Assembly (NCBI RefSeq): GCF_037975245.1 | Contig: NC_092568.1 | Coordinates: forward strand, 432,001-496,000 | Direction: 5' to 3' | Source of the DNA: Apostichopus japonicus | Taxonomy: Eukaryota; Echinodermata; Holothuroidea; Aspidochirotida; Stichopodidae | DNA: 64,000 nucleotides | Shown here: positions 27,201 through 37,298 of the stretch, piece by piece | Numbering within the stretch: position 1 is the first letter of the stretch | Layout of the letters: every line of letters begins with the position of its first letter | The notes under the pieces: model-generated | Databases searched by the model: none | Told to the model about the DNA's origin: nothing | Seen by the model: only the letters and a program-made list of their open reading frames with translations | Position numbers and translations under genes: made by a program

Positions 27201-28504
27201 GGGGTAGGGAGGGTCGCCAAAATTGGAGACTTCGGAATGGCCAAAGATGTCTATAAGTCGGAATATTATAGGAAAAGCAAAAATTCTCTTGTACCAGTCA
27301 AATGGATGCCACCCGAAGCTTACCTGGATGGAGTGTTTAGCACCAAAACAGATGTGTGGTAGGTGTAAAATTTATATTTTGAAAATGTTTTTGTCAGTTT
27401 ATTTTGTTGAAAAATTGTTACAATACTTACAAAACATGTTCACGGCACCTGAACGTTTCCATATACTAAAAAATGTGCTACTATCATTATTGTCGCGTAA
27501 GATTCAATTCAACTATATCATAACTGGATTCGGTAAAAAAAAGATACCTGGTATTGGACTTAATCGATTAATTCACTCGGTATTGGTTCATTCGTTTTTA
27601 CTGATTATTACATATGTACCGAAACACGGGTAGCCAAACGTTTCGTACATATCAAAAACTAAAATGAGATATCAAGTATCATATGAAATGTCCACATATC
27701 TGTTAGCATGTTATAATATGATAAAATTCTGATGAGATACATATGAGCTTGTCATAATTACATATTCTGGGCACGGCGAATTTTCATATTGTCTGTGTTA
27801 GGTAGGGATATAATAATTAAATCATAACTGTTTTTTTTTTTTTGTATTCTTTTTTTTCCAGGTCGTATGGTGTTCTTCTTTGGGAGATATTGACCTTTTC
27901 TTACATTCCTTACCCTGGGCTGAGTAACCATGAGGTCATTCAATGCGTTGCTAAGGGTGATAGGATGTGTCCTCCTAGATACTGTCCAAAGCCCCTCAAA
28001 GCACTGATAGAGTCTTGTTGGCGAACAGAGCCGGAACTGAGACCGACGTTTGAATATCTTTGCGAACATTTAACACGCTTGTCCAGCTCAAGTGACGTCA
28101 TATCGGTTACCATACCAACCCATGGGATAGACGTTGATCGCTGTCTTGTGTCGGCGTACTCTTATGAATCCGACCCGGAAAACGCCGAAACTAACCCCAT
28201 GTTACCCCAGACGATTTACCCACCTGCTTCTGCCCACTTCAGTATGGACGCGGAAGGTTATCTCCAGGCCGAATTCTCGAATAACAAATCAGGAAGGAAA
28301 ACCTCGGTGAGGTTAGATAGTACTGAAGACGACTTTCCGAAAAGTGTTCAAATGAATATTTATGACAGCAGTGCTCCTACAAGCGCATCCATTCTTCAAG
28401 ATGACGTGACCGGTGATTCTAATGAATTAAATCATGAATATTCATTTCCCCCAGTAAACGTAGCACCAAAAGCCAATGTGGAAAGATCAGAAAGTTTAGT
28501 TTAA
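11782..28504 (+). CDS. ALK: ALK/LTK-family receptor tyrosine kinase (nine coding exons)
   Basis: Cell-surface receptor kinase. Coding exons with matching GT-AG sites and phases: 11782-12298, 12495-12605, 20865-21011, 21816-21934, 22832-22995, 24127-24353, 24779-24995, 25673-27358, 27862-28504; together 1,276 residues. The start at 11782 was chosen because it opens a signal peptide (MYITLIFASFFHFSLSS); an in-frame ATG at 11671 would add 37 residues. Order: unassigned region 20-172, LDLa 175-209, MAM about 216-384, glycine-rich region about 430-785, membrane segment 794-816, kinase about 866-1136, tail to 1276. Kinase landmarks: GNGAFGEV 873-880, VAIK lysine 900, HRD 997-999, DFG 1020-1022, and the ALK/insulin-receptor YxxxYY loop (Y1028, Y1032, Y1033). 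A juxtamembrane NPLY (844-847) sits where vertebrate ALK has NPxY. The combination LDLa-MAM-Gly-rich-kinase is diagnostic of ALK/LTK. Vertebrate ALK has two MAM domains; only one is seen here. Confidence 0.93.
12495..12605 (+). CDS. ALK: ALK-like exon 2: LDL-receptor class A module
   Basis: Six cysteines in LDLa spacing, with the calcium-binding tail CDGIPNCLHEDDEGIC. It is preceded by TTTTGCAG and followed by GTAAGA. In ALK a single LDLa precedes the second MAM domain, as here. Phase 1 at both ends. Confidence 0.9.
12606..19761. other. ALK-like intron 2, 5' part
   Basis: Over 7 kb of intron with no coding exon that I can support. It contains TA-rich patches (13711-13772), a CCCCCACCACTC tandem array (14514-14585), a CA-rich stretch (16680-16740) and a C-rich stretch near 18480-18600 whose proline-rich ORF looks spurious. 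Confidence 0.6.
14514..14585. repeat. 12-bp C-rich tandem repeat
   Basis: Six near-perfect copies of CCCCCACCACTC. The complementary strand has regularly spaced G5 and GG runs and could form G-quadruplexes; that is inference. Confidence 0.9.
19762..20864 (+). repeat. 92-bp minisatellite derived from the MAM-exon acceptor
   Basis: Eleven or so copies of a 92-bp unit lie just upstream of the first MAM exon; the unit word GGATATCGATTAGG recurs at 19861, 19953, 20045, 20137 and so on to about 20689, each step 92 bp. Each unit carries an acceptor-like CATTTAG followed by text that, in the frame of the real exon, reads DGYRLGSICN, against DGYPLGSICN in the true exon at 20865. The first copy (about 19764) keeps the exon's TATCCCTTA variant and a real-looking CGTCCTTCAG acceptor. 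The array therefore appears to be made from the intron-exon junction it abuts. Confidence 0.9.
20865..21011 (+). CDS. ALK: ALK-like exon 3: start of MAM domain
   Basis: Reads DGYPLGSICNFENGLCGW, then an SGPTQTRLTGPSVDH segment typical of MAM domains (CxFE..LCGW, then GPxxDHT). Acceptor CCTTCAG, donor GTGAGT, phase 1 at both ends. Its first ~30 bases are echoed in the upstream 92-bp array. Confidence 0.93.
21816..24353 (+). CDS. ALK: ALK-like exons 4-6: rest of MAM domain and linker
   Basis: Exon 4 (21816-21934) carries GYYVYTEAD and a conserved cysteine. Exon 5 (22832-22995) carries the MAM core VTFYYHLFGDGI and the GDQWYKAVE segment. Exon 6 (24127-24353) closes the domain with GDIAIDDISM and a final cysteine, then continues into a threonine/serine-rich linker. 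Phases 1/0, 0/2 and 2/1 chain without a break. The intron gaps hold no other feature that I can support. Confidence 0.9.
24779..24995 (+). CDS. ALK: ALK-like exon 7: lead-in to glycine-rich domain
   Basis: Contains FTPCSQIGQTGPSQKQC and GGGLQEWVVPRSGIYR, matching the stretch that opens the ligand-binding glycine-rich region in ALK/LTK proteins. The donor splits an AG|A arginine codon that is completed by the first base of exon 8. Confidence 0.9.
25673..27358 (+). CDS. ALK: ALK-like exon 8: glycine-rich domain, membrane segment, most of kinase
   Basis: One 1,686-bp exon carries the glycine-rich domain (runs of five to nine glycines at four places), the membrane segment near 26550-26617, the juxtamembrane NPLY and the kinase up to the TDVW motif. 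The ATG at 25662 is not the start: the TTAG acceptor at 25669-25672 places the exon boundary just inside that ORF, restoring phase with exon 7. Vertebrate ALK splits this region into many exons, so this fusion stands out. Confidence 0.92.
27862..28504 (+). CDS. ALK: ALK-like exon 9: kinase C-lobe end and cytoplasmic tail
   Basis: After a T-rich acceptor the reading continues SYGVLLWEILTFSYIPYP, the C-lobe of the kinase, and ends in a tail of about 140 residues and a TAA at 28502-28504. The tail has tyrosines (for example in GYLQAEF, NIYDSS and HEYSFPP) but no NPxY. The stop codon lies inside an 8-bp target duplication of the adjacent transposon. Confidence 0.93.
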
Positions 28505-28506
28505 AC

Positions 28507-28765
28507 CAGCTGTCCGCAAACGTTTAGGCCCACGACCCAGCATCTGCCATGAAGGCTCAGCCAAGACGCCACCAGAACCCACCACTTGGAATCGGTGCTC
28601 AAAATGAATGAAAGCTAGCTTGATTTTTGGACTTGACGTTCAAAACAAATGACTTAATCAATCTTCGTCTGCAAGCTTCAAAAATTGTTGAGAAATGTTT
28701 CGACCATTGTTTTTTGATTTTGTGAACCACTTTGGGTCGTGCCTCATATAGTTTGCGGACCGTCG
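28507..28765. mobile_element. Charlie-like hAT MITE at the ALK stop codon
   Basis: A 259-bp element with imperfect terminal inverted repeats: the left end has GTCCGCAAAC and then CACGACCCA, and the right end has TGGGTCGTG and then GTTTGCGGAC. It is flanked by GTTTAAAC (28499-28506) and GTTTAAAG (28766-28773), a 7/8 match and the length expected for hAT elements. The left duplication includes the last codon and TAA of the ALK-like gene, so the element forms the start of its 3' UTR. An ATTAAA at 28782-28787 just beyond could serve as a polyadenylation signal. Confidence 0.8.
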
Positions 28766-28773
28766 GTTTAAAG

Positions 28774-31700
28774 CGACAAATATTAAACAACAAAGTTATA
28801 ATAGTTAAGAAGCAATAGTAAACTGTGAACTACCGTTACGTTTGTGAAGAAAGTATTCCTTTTGAGATTTGAAGACGCTATAATTTACTAATTGATATTA
28901 ATAGTTCTTGCCATAGGTCAAAGGTCATCAGTATAGCCTCGTATATATGTTAAGAAGTATAGGGGAAAAAGGGTCCTGCACAAGCATTTTAACTTTATCC
29001 ATTTACCTAGCGCATGGCGTCATTCAGCCATGTCCCGGAACCCTCAATTTTACGATATGTGGATAATTTTAGAGATTCAAACCACCAACATAAAAGAACT
29101 TATATAACTCTATAACTATATAACTCTTAGCAAAAGTTAGCAACTTCAAATTTGATGAACTTTCATGTTCATTCAAAGATGAAATCCAGTAAACAATCGT
29201 TATATGTTTGCTTTGTCGATGAATTACATTGCCTTATTCTCAACTCATATCGAACAGTATAATCAAACGATGCTTTATTATATACCTGAGTGTCTGGGCA
29301 TTTTTTTGTTCAAGTTCAAGTTTCAGTAAAATCGTAATTCAGTAAAAAATCGTAAAGCAGTAATTCTTCTTAACTTTGCATATTACCATGAGCTTTGAAA
29401 CCTCATAAAATTTAATATAAGGGAGCACATATATATGAATCCTGATCAAGGAATTTAGATTGTTTTCTTTATTTACTTCATCCATCTGTCTCCAATCTAT
29501 TTTCCAGCTACCTAAACTATATGATTGGAAACGTTTTAACATTGGGCCCCCTTTTTCCGTTAAGGGGGGGGGGGTGGGCAGGTACTATATGTAGCTCACC
29601 ATCCATGTATGCATATGGTGTAATATTCAAATTATGTTGTACTTTAAGTTGCAAGTTTTAATAACCATGGGTAGGATTGTCGTCGGACTGTGTCAAGCTC
29701 ATTGTCACCGGAGTTCGAAACAACGCCTAGCTCAAAGAGTCCGAGAATGCGAGATAAGAAGGCTGGGTAACGTATAACCTATAAATTACAACTAAAGAGC
29801 TGAGTATTGATTCCGGACTTGAGTACTACAATCTCTTCCCCGGAGTTATCTGAAAGATATTTGTGATTTGCTCTTTAAAAAGGATATTCCAGAGGAAAAT
29901 AGAAGAGGAACAATGACTTAACAATCAGGTGAAATTTGCGAGCAATTCCTGCCTAGCGTTATCAAGATATTGATGTTACAGATTGTATCATAAGTAAACT
30001 TGAGGCGAACATGTGGTGTGATGTCATAGTTGCAGATTGGCAGCAAAATGTTTGATTTTTTCTTCATGGTGTCACTTTATTTGTTTTGACCTTAGATTGG
30101 ATAGGGATTCCAACTTAACCTACACATATAAACAGGATGTAAAGTTAACAATATACCAAGACTGTATAGTGTGGTTATATTGAGATCCATCCCAATTTTA
30201 TAATAGCAATAATAATTTAATAGGAAATTATTATTACTATAAACAAAATAATCTCCAGTGTGCTTCTATGACCTCACACCTGTTTGCTTCAAGTTCACTT
30301 TGGGAACAAAACTTGTTAACCTGAAAACAGTACGAATATTTTCATCTTTGAAAACTAAATATTCCTAGGACTATCATTTGAATAGAAACCTCTCGAAAGC
30401 TTCATATCGTCATACCGATATGTGTCAATGTGTGAAATTTAAATTATTTATGCTCAATTTTTAATCTTCGGTGATCTATAAGAGTGCAAGAAAAAAAAAG
30501 CTTTTATATTTTGGTATGTATAACAGCAAAAATAGTATTCGATATCCGGTTAACTGTAACTGACGATTCATTTTACTCCTGAAAAGGCCAAAACAATATA
30601 CACGATAACTTTAATTAATTTCTGTTTTCTTTTTATTTATTGTTAATGGCAGTAACAGAAAACCTTTAAAGCGATATTATAAAATAAATTCATTAAAAAA
30701 ATATATAAAATAATAAAACAAATAAATACAAAATAAATTATACAAAGATAAATCACAACTGTTCGATAATTTGTAACCAGGCTCTTTTTAAAATGTTCAT
30801 AAATCAACGAACATAAATCAACGGAATATTCTGTTGGAAGGAAAGTCACGTGGAGTAACTGTCATTTCTTCTTATTCTCAAAAGTATAATTGACAACAGT
30901 CTAACAAAGTTAGGCAAATATTTTGTTATTACGTAATCCAATAACCAGCAAAAATGATGATGGCTTAAACCAATTTCATTCTGACAACGTTAATAAAAAT
31001 CACCTATATCATCGTGAAATTTGACATTTTTTTTTTTTTGGGGGGGGGGTCCTACCCAGGTTTGGTTGTTTGCGTAGATACCCTGAGTGGGGTGAAATAT
31101 TTGCCCTCTTTTATGTATACAGACGTGCAAATTAAAAAAAAAAACATATATAATGAACCTTTTTCCCGGGATGTTGTTTTAAATTATCCAATATTCTGTT
31201 CTTAACAGGCCACACTTTTTATTTTTAAGAATGCCTTTTAATCAGTTGTTCCCATCGTGCAGTACATTACCCCAGGCAGTGAACCGAATTGGTCCGTGTG
31301 GGGTTGGAGGGTTGGGATAGGGGGGGTTAGGGATGGGGGAGTGGTGCTGTTGCTGACGACATAATCATATTGTAACATGCTGTTATGTACTTCTTACGTA
31401 ACAGTTGGAATATTATACGGTACTACACCAGGTAAATAAATGAACCGTTTCACATAAACATAAGGGAATGGGCCTAGGGGGAGAAGGGTATTTTGGGTAG
31501 CGATGTCGAAAAGGTTGGAAACAACGTTAATAAACGAAAATAAATGATACGTTGTTATCACGTTGTGTTTATAATCCTATCCATTCCATGCAGATCTGAA
31601 TTTTGTTTAGTTATACATGTATAGAAATATAATTGTGTCAAATGTAAAAACAGAATCCCAGAATGGGAAGTGGGTATACGAACGAATGGACACCCTTATT

Positions 31701-32086
31701 GGTGTAACACCTATCAATGTAAACACGCTGCCATGAACAATCTCCTCACCCATCCTCCAGCCCACCCTGATTTTTCCTTCCCAGTTCATGCAATTCAATA
31801 TGAAGTTGATTAGAAGTTTATGGTTAGGGAACCAACACCTAAAAATAGGTCAAACATAAATAAATAAATGCAAAAGCAGTAAGCTTAATATGTTCATATC
31901 GATATTAATTATATTAAGTAGGCCAGTTGTTAGGCTGGATCATGGAGGCCACCCCCCCCCCCCTCCCAGTCGACTAATGTGCCTCCACGTGTCCTCATCT
32001 ATTTTCATATATCACGTGCCCGCCTCTATTGCCATGTATCACGTGTTCTCTGGTGTCTTACATCGCGTCGAATGAATATATATTAT
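28774..32086. other. Gap between ALK-like and CHST15-like genes
   Basis: Two converging genes end on either side. No exon or repeat family was recognised, apart from short G-runs (29564, 31042, 31320), poly-A/T stretches and TA-rich patches near 30680-30740. The 3' UTRs of both genes probably lie here. Confidence 0.6.
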
Positions 32087-32331
32087 CTATACCCAGCCAT
32101 ATCGCGAATCGTTCATTATGCGTACCATTTCGTCATTGTAAGGTGCATAGAAATCCTGCAATAACATTTTTGTCTCCGGTAAGATTTCTCCAATCTTTCT
32201 CACTGCCTTCTTATTTGAATTCTTAGCTCTTCCTCCGCACATTGAGGATAATGTCCTCTCGTCTACGTCATCTACAAATGTGGGCAAAGAACGAGAGCGG
32301 AAGTAATTATATGCATGGATTAATTGAGACA
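32087..32331 (-). CDS. CHST15-like last exon
   Basis: Opens after CTCTGACAG, completes a GTG valine codon, and ends in TAG at 32087-32089. It carries the basic NSNKKAVRKIGEILPETK stretch and LLQDFYAPYN, matching the C-terminal end of CHST15, where the enzyme finishes with a similar RDFYRPFN-type motif. Confidence 0.85.
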
Positions 32332-35116
32332 CTGTCAGAGGAAGAAATTAAAAACACGTAAATATGGCGAGAGATTAAATATATATAGAGGAGCATGTGC
32401 ATTGCGAATAAATGACATTTTTTGCAAGGGACTGGATCTCAACAACTGACTGAAAAATGATATGGATTGACAAATTTGTAATTTCCCCAGTTCTTTGGTT
32501 GATATTTGCAGTGGAAGTGAAAATCAGAAATGTGAAGATTTTCCACAAAGCTGAAAGCAGGAATGTTGTAAACAAATGAAAGAAACATACATTTGATCTA
32601 GTTTTGCTTACAAAGTAGGGGGACTGGATTGTTCTACGAGGGGCACATAGTGGGCTAGGGAACCAAGGTCCCTCCTAGTTAATAGATTCAGGAATTACAA
32701 TGGAACAGATGCCATCCTATTTTGTAAGAAAATGAAAAAGTACCTTTTTATTATAGTATGTCACTATTTGAAAAAAAAAGTACATCTTTTACCTCATTGT
32801 TTAATACGAACATTTAATAATAAATACACAAAAATTAATAAACTTATATGTGTGTATATAAATATATGTAAGTATACATGTAAACATATACATATATGTA
32901 GAAACATATATTTTATATATTATTATTATTATGTTTTCTATCCTTCTTCTATAGACTGAAAAGGAATATTAAAGACCATTATCAAGAGACGTAAAAACTC
33001 ACCTAATTCTAAAAAGGTGAAGAGATTCTGCAGAACTTTCGGACAATTTTCCTGCCACTCATTTATCCTTGTAATGAAAAACTGTTCCCTTGGAAACACA
33101 TCCAGCCAATGACGTAGAAATGTGGAGTATATACCTACTTTTAAGCTCTATACAAACAGAAAAACAGAAACATTAGAGGAAAAACAATGACACAATAACA
33201 GGATTGTAGAGGGCAGAATTCTCAACTACTTCTATATAGTCTTCTCCGTTCAACATCAAATACCCTCCACTTACAGGCTATATATATATACAACATCCAA
33301 CATTAATGTATATAACCTCTGTGTACCACACTGCTGCGTATGTTGCTTAATACAAAATTTATTGGTTGAAAATAAACCTTAAAACATTCGAATCACGAAG
33401 GCGAGGTAGAGGGAGAGAGATAGGTGGAGAGAAAGGGAGAGGTGGGGGGGGGGGAATGGAGGGAGAGGGAGAGGGAAGGTGGAGAGGGAGACTTTTGAAC
33501 AGATACTCATTTGAGGAATTAGTAACAAATTTTGAAAACTTACGAAAGACCTGTCTGTGTCTGATGCTTTCCAGTACAGACACGAAGTTTTATTAAAATG
33601 TTTTTGACATGATTGAAACTTCTGCATGTATTCTTCAGTTAACTGATGGAATATCTGTGGAGATTGTTTTCGGTGCTGAGCAATACCGATTGGTCGATAT
33701 AAATAGTCAGAATATCCACTGTAAATAAATATAAATATATAAATATTCATGTCCGTTTGTGTAAGATAATTCCTAAACATGTACTTTAATCAGGGACGTA
33801 TAGCGGGGGGGGGGGGATCAGTCGGGGCTATCGCTCCCCGTGGGGGTGGGAGCACCCCGAAAAATCAAAGTTAAGTAAAAGTAGGAATAATCATTAAAGC
33901 AGTTTTTTCATACCCCTAAAAGTTCGTCTTCTACGTACGGAGGCTTAATAGGGACATATAGGAAGGAAAAAAAGGTGTCCTCAAATCTCAATATTGTAAC
34001 TTTTCATCTCAAAATTTTGCCTTTTTATAAATTAACTTTTTATCTTTTGGATCCTTTTAAGTCAAACTTTTGAGATAAAAAGTCAAACTATTGAGATATA
34101 TAGTCAAACTTTTGACTTTTAAAGTAAACATTTTGACTTTTCTCTTTTTGACCTTTCAAGTCAACATTTTTAGATACAAAGTAAAACATTTGGAATTTAA
34201 AAGCCACAAGTTTGACATAAAAGGTCAAATTTGACTTTTTTTCACTTTTTGACCTCTTAAGTCAAAATTTTGATATAAAGTCTAATTTTTTGAGATACAA
34301 TGTTAAAAGTTTGACTTAATATGTCTAAATTTTGATATAAAAAGTCTAAATTTTTATATCCCCACATTATTTTACTCTTTTTTACTGAAAACTAAATCAT
34401 TTTTACTACAACCCGAATTATCAAAGTCATACAAAATTTGTTTGAAACAAAATAACAATTAATGTGGAGTGACATGTTTATTTGTGAAATGGACGAATGA
34501 CTAAATAATATTTTACAAAATAACTCTTTGCTTGTAACCAGCATGGGTTACGCTTTAGTGTACACTTACCGTTCTACTGGTTCTCTGACAATTAGTATAA
34601 ATTTAGCCTTTGGTGATATAGCGTGTATTATATCAGCGTTTGTATATGGCATACCTTGCTCCAGTAGTTCCCGATGATCACGATAAATACTATAATGGTC
34701 GTAAAAAGTCGTCGATGAACCGTCTCCTAAGAACGAAGAAACAAAATATGAGTATGTTACATGAAACTAAAGAAGGTCTTTAGTATAATTTTTCATCCTC
34801 CATATTTTTTTTAAGAGTAAAACATATACATAACCGGTGCTGTGGCTGAGTGGAATAAAGGCGGTGGCATTTGAAGCAATGAGGCTATAGCAATCGGGAG
34901 TAAGGTGAGTTTTTCATCAATGATCAATGATCAATCTACGGTTTTCCCATCTGAAATGACTTTCTCAAATAAAAATATTCCAAATTTGAGTTAAAATGTT
35001 GAATTGGAAGCCACTCGACGTGTATGCTGTAATCCGTAATCCCTTGCGGGTTTCTCCCACTTTTGTGGTCGCTTAACTGATGACGATGACGATGACGATG
35101 ACGATGATTATTATTA

Positions 35117-35148
<32 letters not shown>

Positions 35149-35167
35149 GTTATTGTTATTATTATTA

Positions 35168-35205
<38 letters not shown>

Positions 35206-35233
35206 GTTATTATTATTATTATTGTTATTATTA

Positions 35234-35314
<81 letters not shown>

Positions 35315-37218
35315 TAGTATACGTCAATGTCAAGTTTTCCCATTGAGGTCAGAAACCTCTGGAGATAGCGTTATAACTTCACAATCAAATTGCCCTTTAC
35401 ATAGGCTACCATTCGTATATTGCTTCCTAATGTTAAACTAAGAACGTAATGGTCCACACTGAATCGATTACTCACCATATACAGCAGTCTTATATCCGAC
35501 ATGCAATCTCCTAACAAGGTGTTCGCCTCGCTTAATGTAGTCGTCAAAATCTTTCGTACTTGGATGTCGATCTTCAAGAAAGTAAAAGAAAGCGCATGTC
35601 TATGTGATTAATAAGAATGATTGCAATATATAAATAATAAACGACCAAGGCAAATTAATTTATATATATAATTGAAATTGTAGTGAGTTGGAAAAACCAT
35701 AACGGTGAAAAAAATTCCAGCCTATACCGTGAAATCGAACTGGATTATATACGTTATCACCCCTTGCCCTCACATCTCGTTTCCATTCCGTATATTGCCG
35801 AACGTGTCCGTTTCAGTTGATTACAAAGCTTTTCATTGGCCCATCCACCGGTGTAGGAAGATACTTTTGAGAGGGGGGGGGCTGAAGACTGATGGGGTGT
35901 CCCCTCCCCTGTGGAGTTTTTTTGCATTTCCAGGTGGACTCAGATGCCCCCCAGCCCCCCGGTTCCTACGCCCTTGGGCCCATCTCTCGTTGTCCTCGAG
36001 AAGGGGTGATCCAGAACGTGCAATTATAGTTACAATCTGGTTCCTCCCCCCCTCTCTCTTTTGTTGTGCCATCTAGATTACGTCGGTGTATTCGATATTC
36101 TAGTTACAGGAGTTTCTGTAATATTCATCTCACCTCTCCAGTAATGGGGCTCTTTAGATGATTCGGCTACTTGTGGGTGGAGGGAGATTTTCGACCACAC
36201 GTCGGTTGTTCCACATTTAGATACTCCAAGCACGAAAAAGTATGGAAAACATTTTAAAGCCCCCTTGAGATCAAGCCAGCAAGGATTCTTATACTCTGGG
36301 AGAAATGTTGTAGGTACCGTGTCGAATATCTGCAAACCATGGAGAAAATGGCTGGTTATGAAACTAAGACCATGCTAAACAGTAAATATTGCATATTTGA
36401 GTATTGTCAGATAGAGAGGGAGAGAGAGGTGGAGACTGATGGGGGGGGGGGGGGTGGCAATTATAGGATTGTACATTCTGTCAAAAAAACTCAAAATGTT
36501 CACAAAGAGCTTTACGTCCTTTAAATTTCGTTACCAACATCCTAGAATAGAAAGAGGCAAGAATAGGCAAGAATAGGCGAGAATAGACGAGAAGAGCCGA
36601 GAAGAGTCGAGAAGAGTCGAGAGGAGGCGAGAGGAGGCGAGAGGAGTCGAGAGGAGGCAAGAGACGGCAAGAGGGGCAAGAGGGGCAAGAGAAGGCAAGA
36701 GGAGGCAAGAGGAGGCAAGAGGCAGGAGAAAAGAGACAAGAAAATGTTTACCTCAGGAGCTAGTTTATAAAGGTCCGTCTGTATCAAGCGTGTCATGTCT
36801 GGTCCACATCTTATCTTTGAACTTATATTCAAGTGCGTTATTGTTTCCGAAGCTTTCGCTGTCGCCCAACTTTCATTTTTACGGAGAAAGTGCTTCCTTT
36901 CCTCCATTTTCATACTTTCATTTAGTTCACCTTGCAAAGAATCTGGTGACAATTCATGTTTCGTCCTCAACAAAACATTTTCTTTTTGTGATAGAGGAAA
37001 GACATTTCGTTTGGTTTGGTTTTGTTGAATTTGTCGGTGTGGTATGACCACTCCGATATTCCTAGCATATTCTAGCTTTATTTGCAAAGCTTTCTTTTGT
37101 GTGGAACTCCAAAGTACTGTCATTAAACAAATGGCGAAGAGAACGTTCATAACTGTAAGCACGGTGATAAGGCGTTTCTTCTGTAGACAAAAAGACAATG
37201 AACAGTTCAAGAAAAGAT

Positions 37219-37298
<80 letters not shown>

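Noticed and set aside
35073-35346. Long poly-Ile, poly-Leu and Met-Thr ORFs on both strands
   Set aside because: They are the ATT microsatellite read in different frames.
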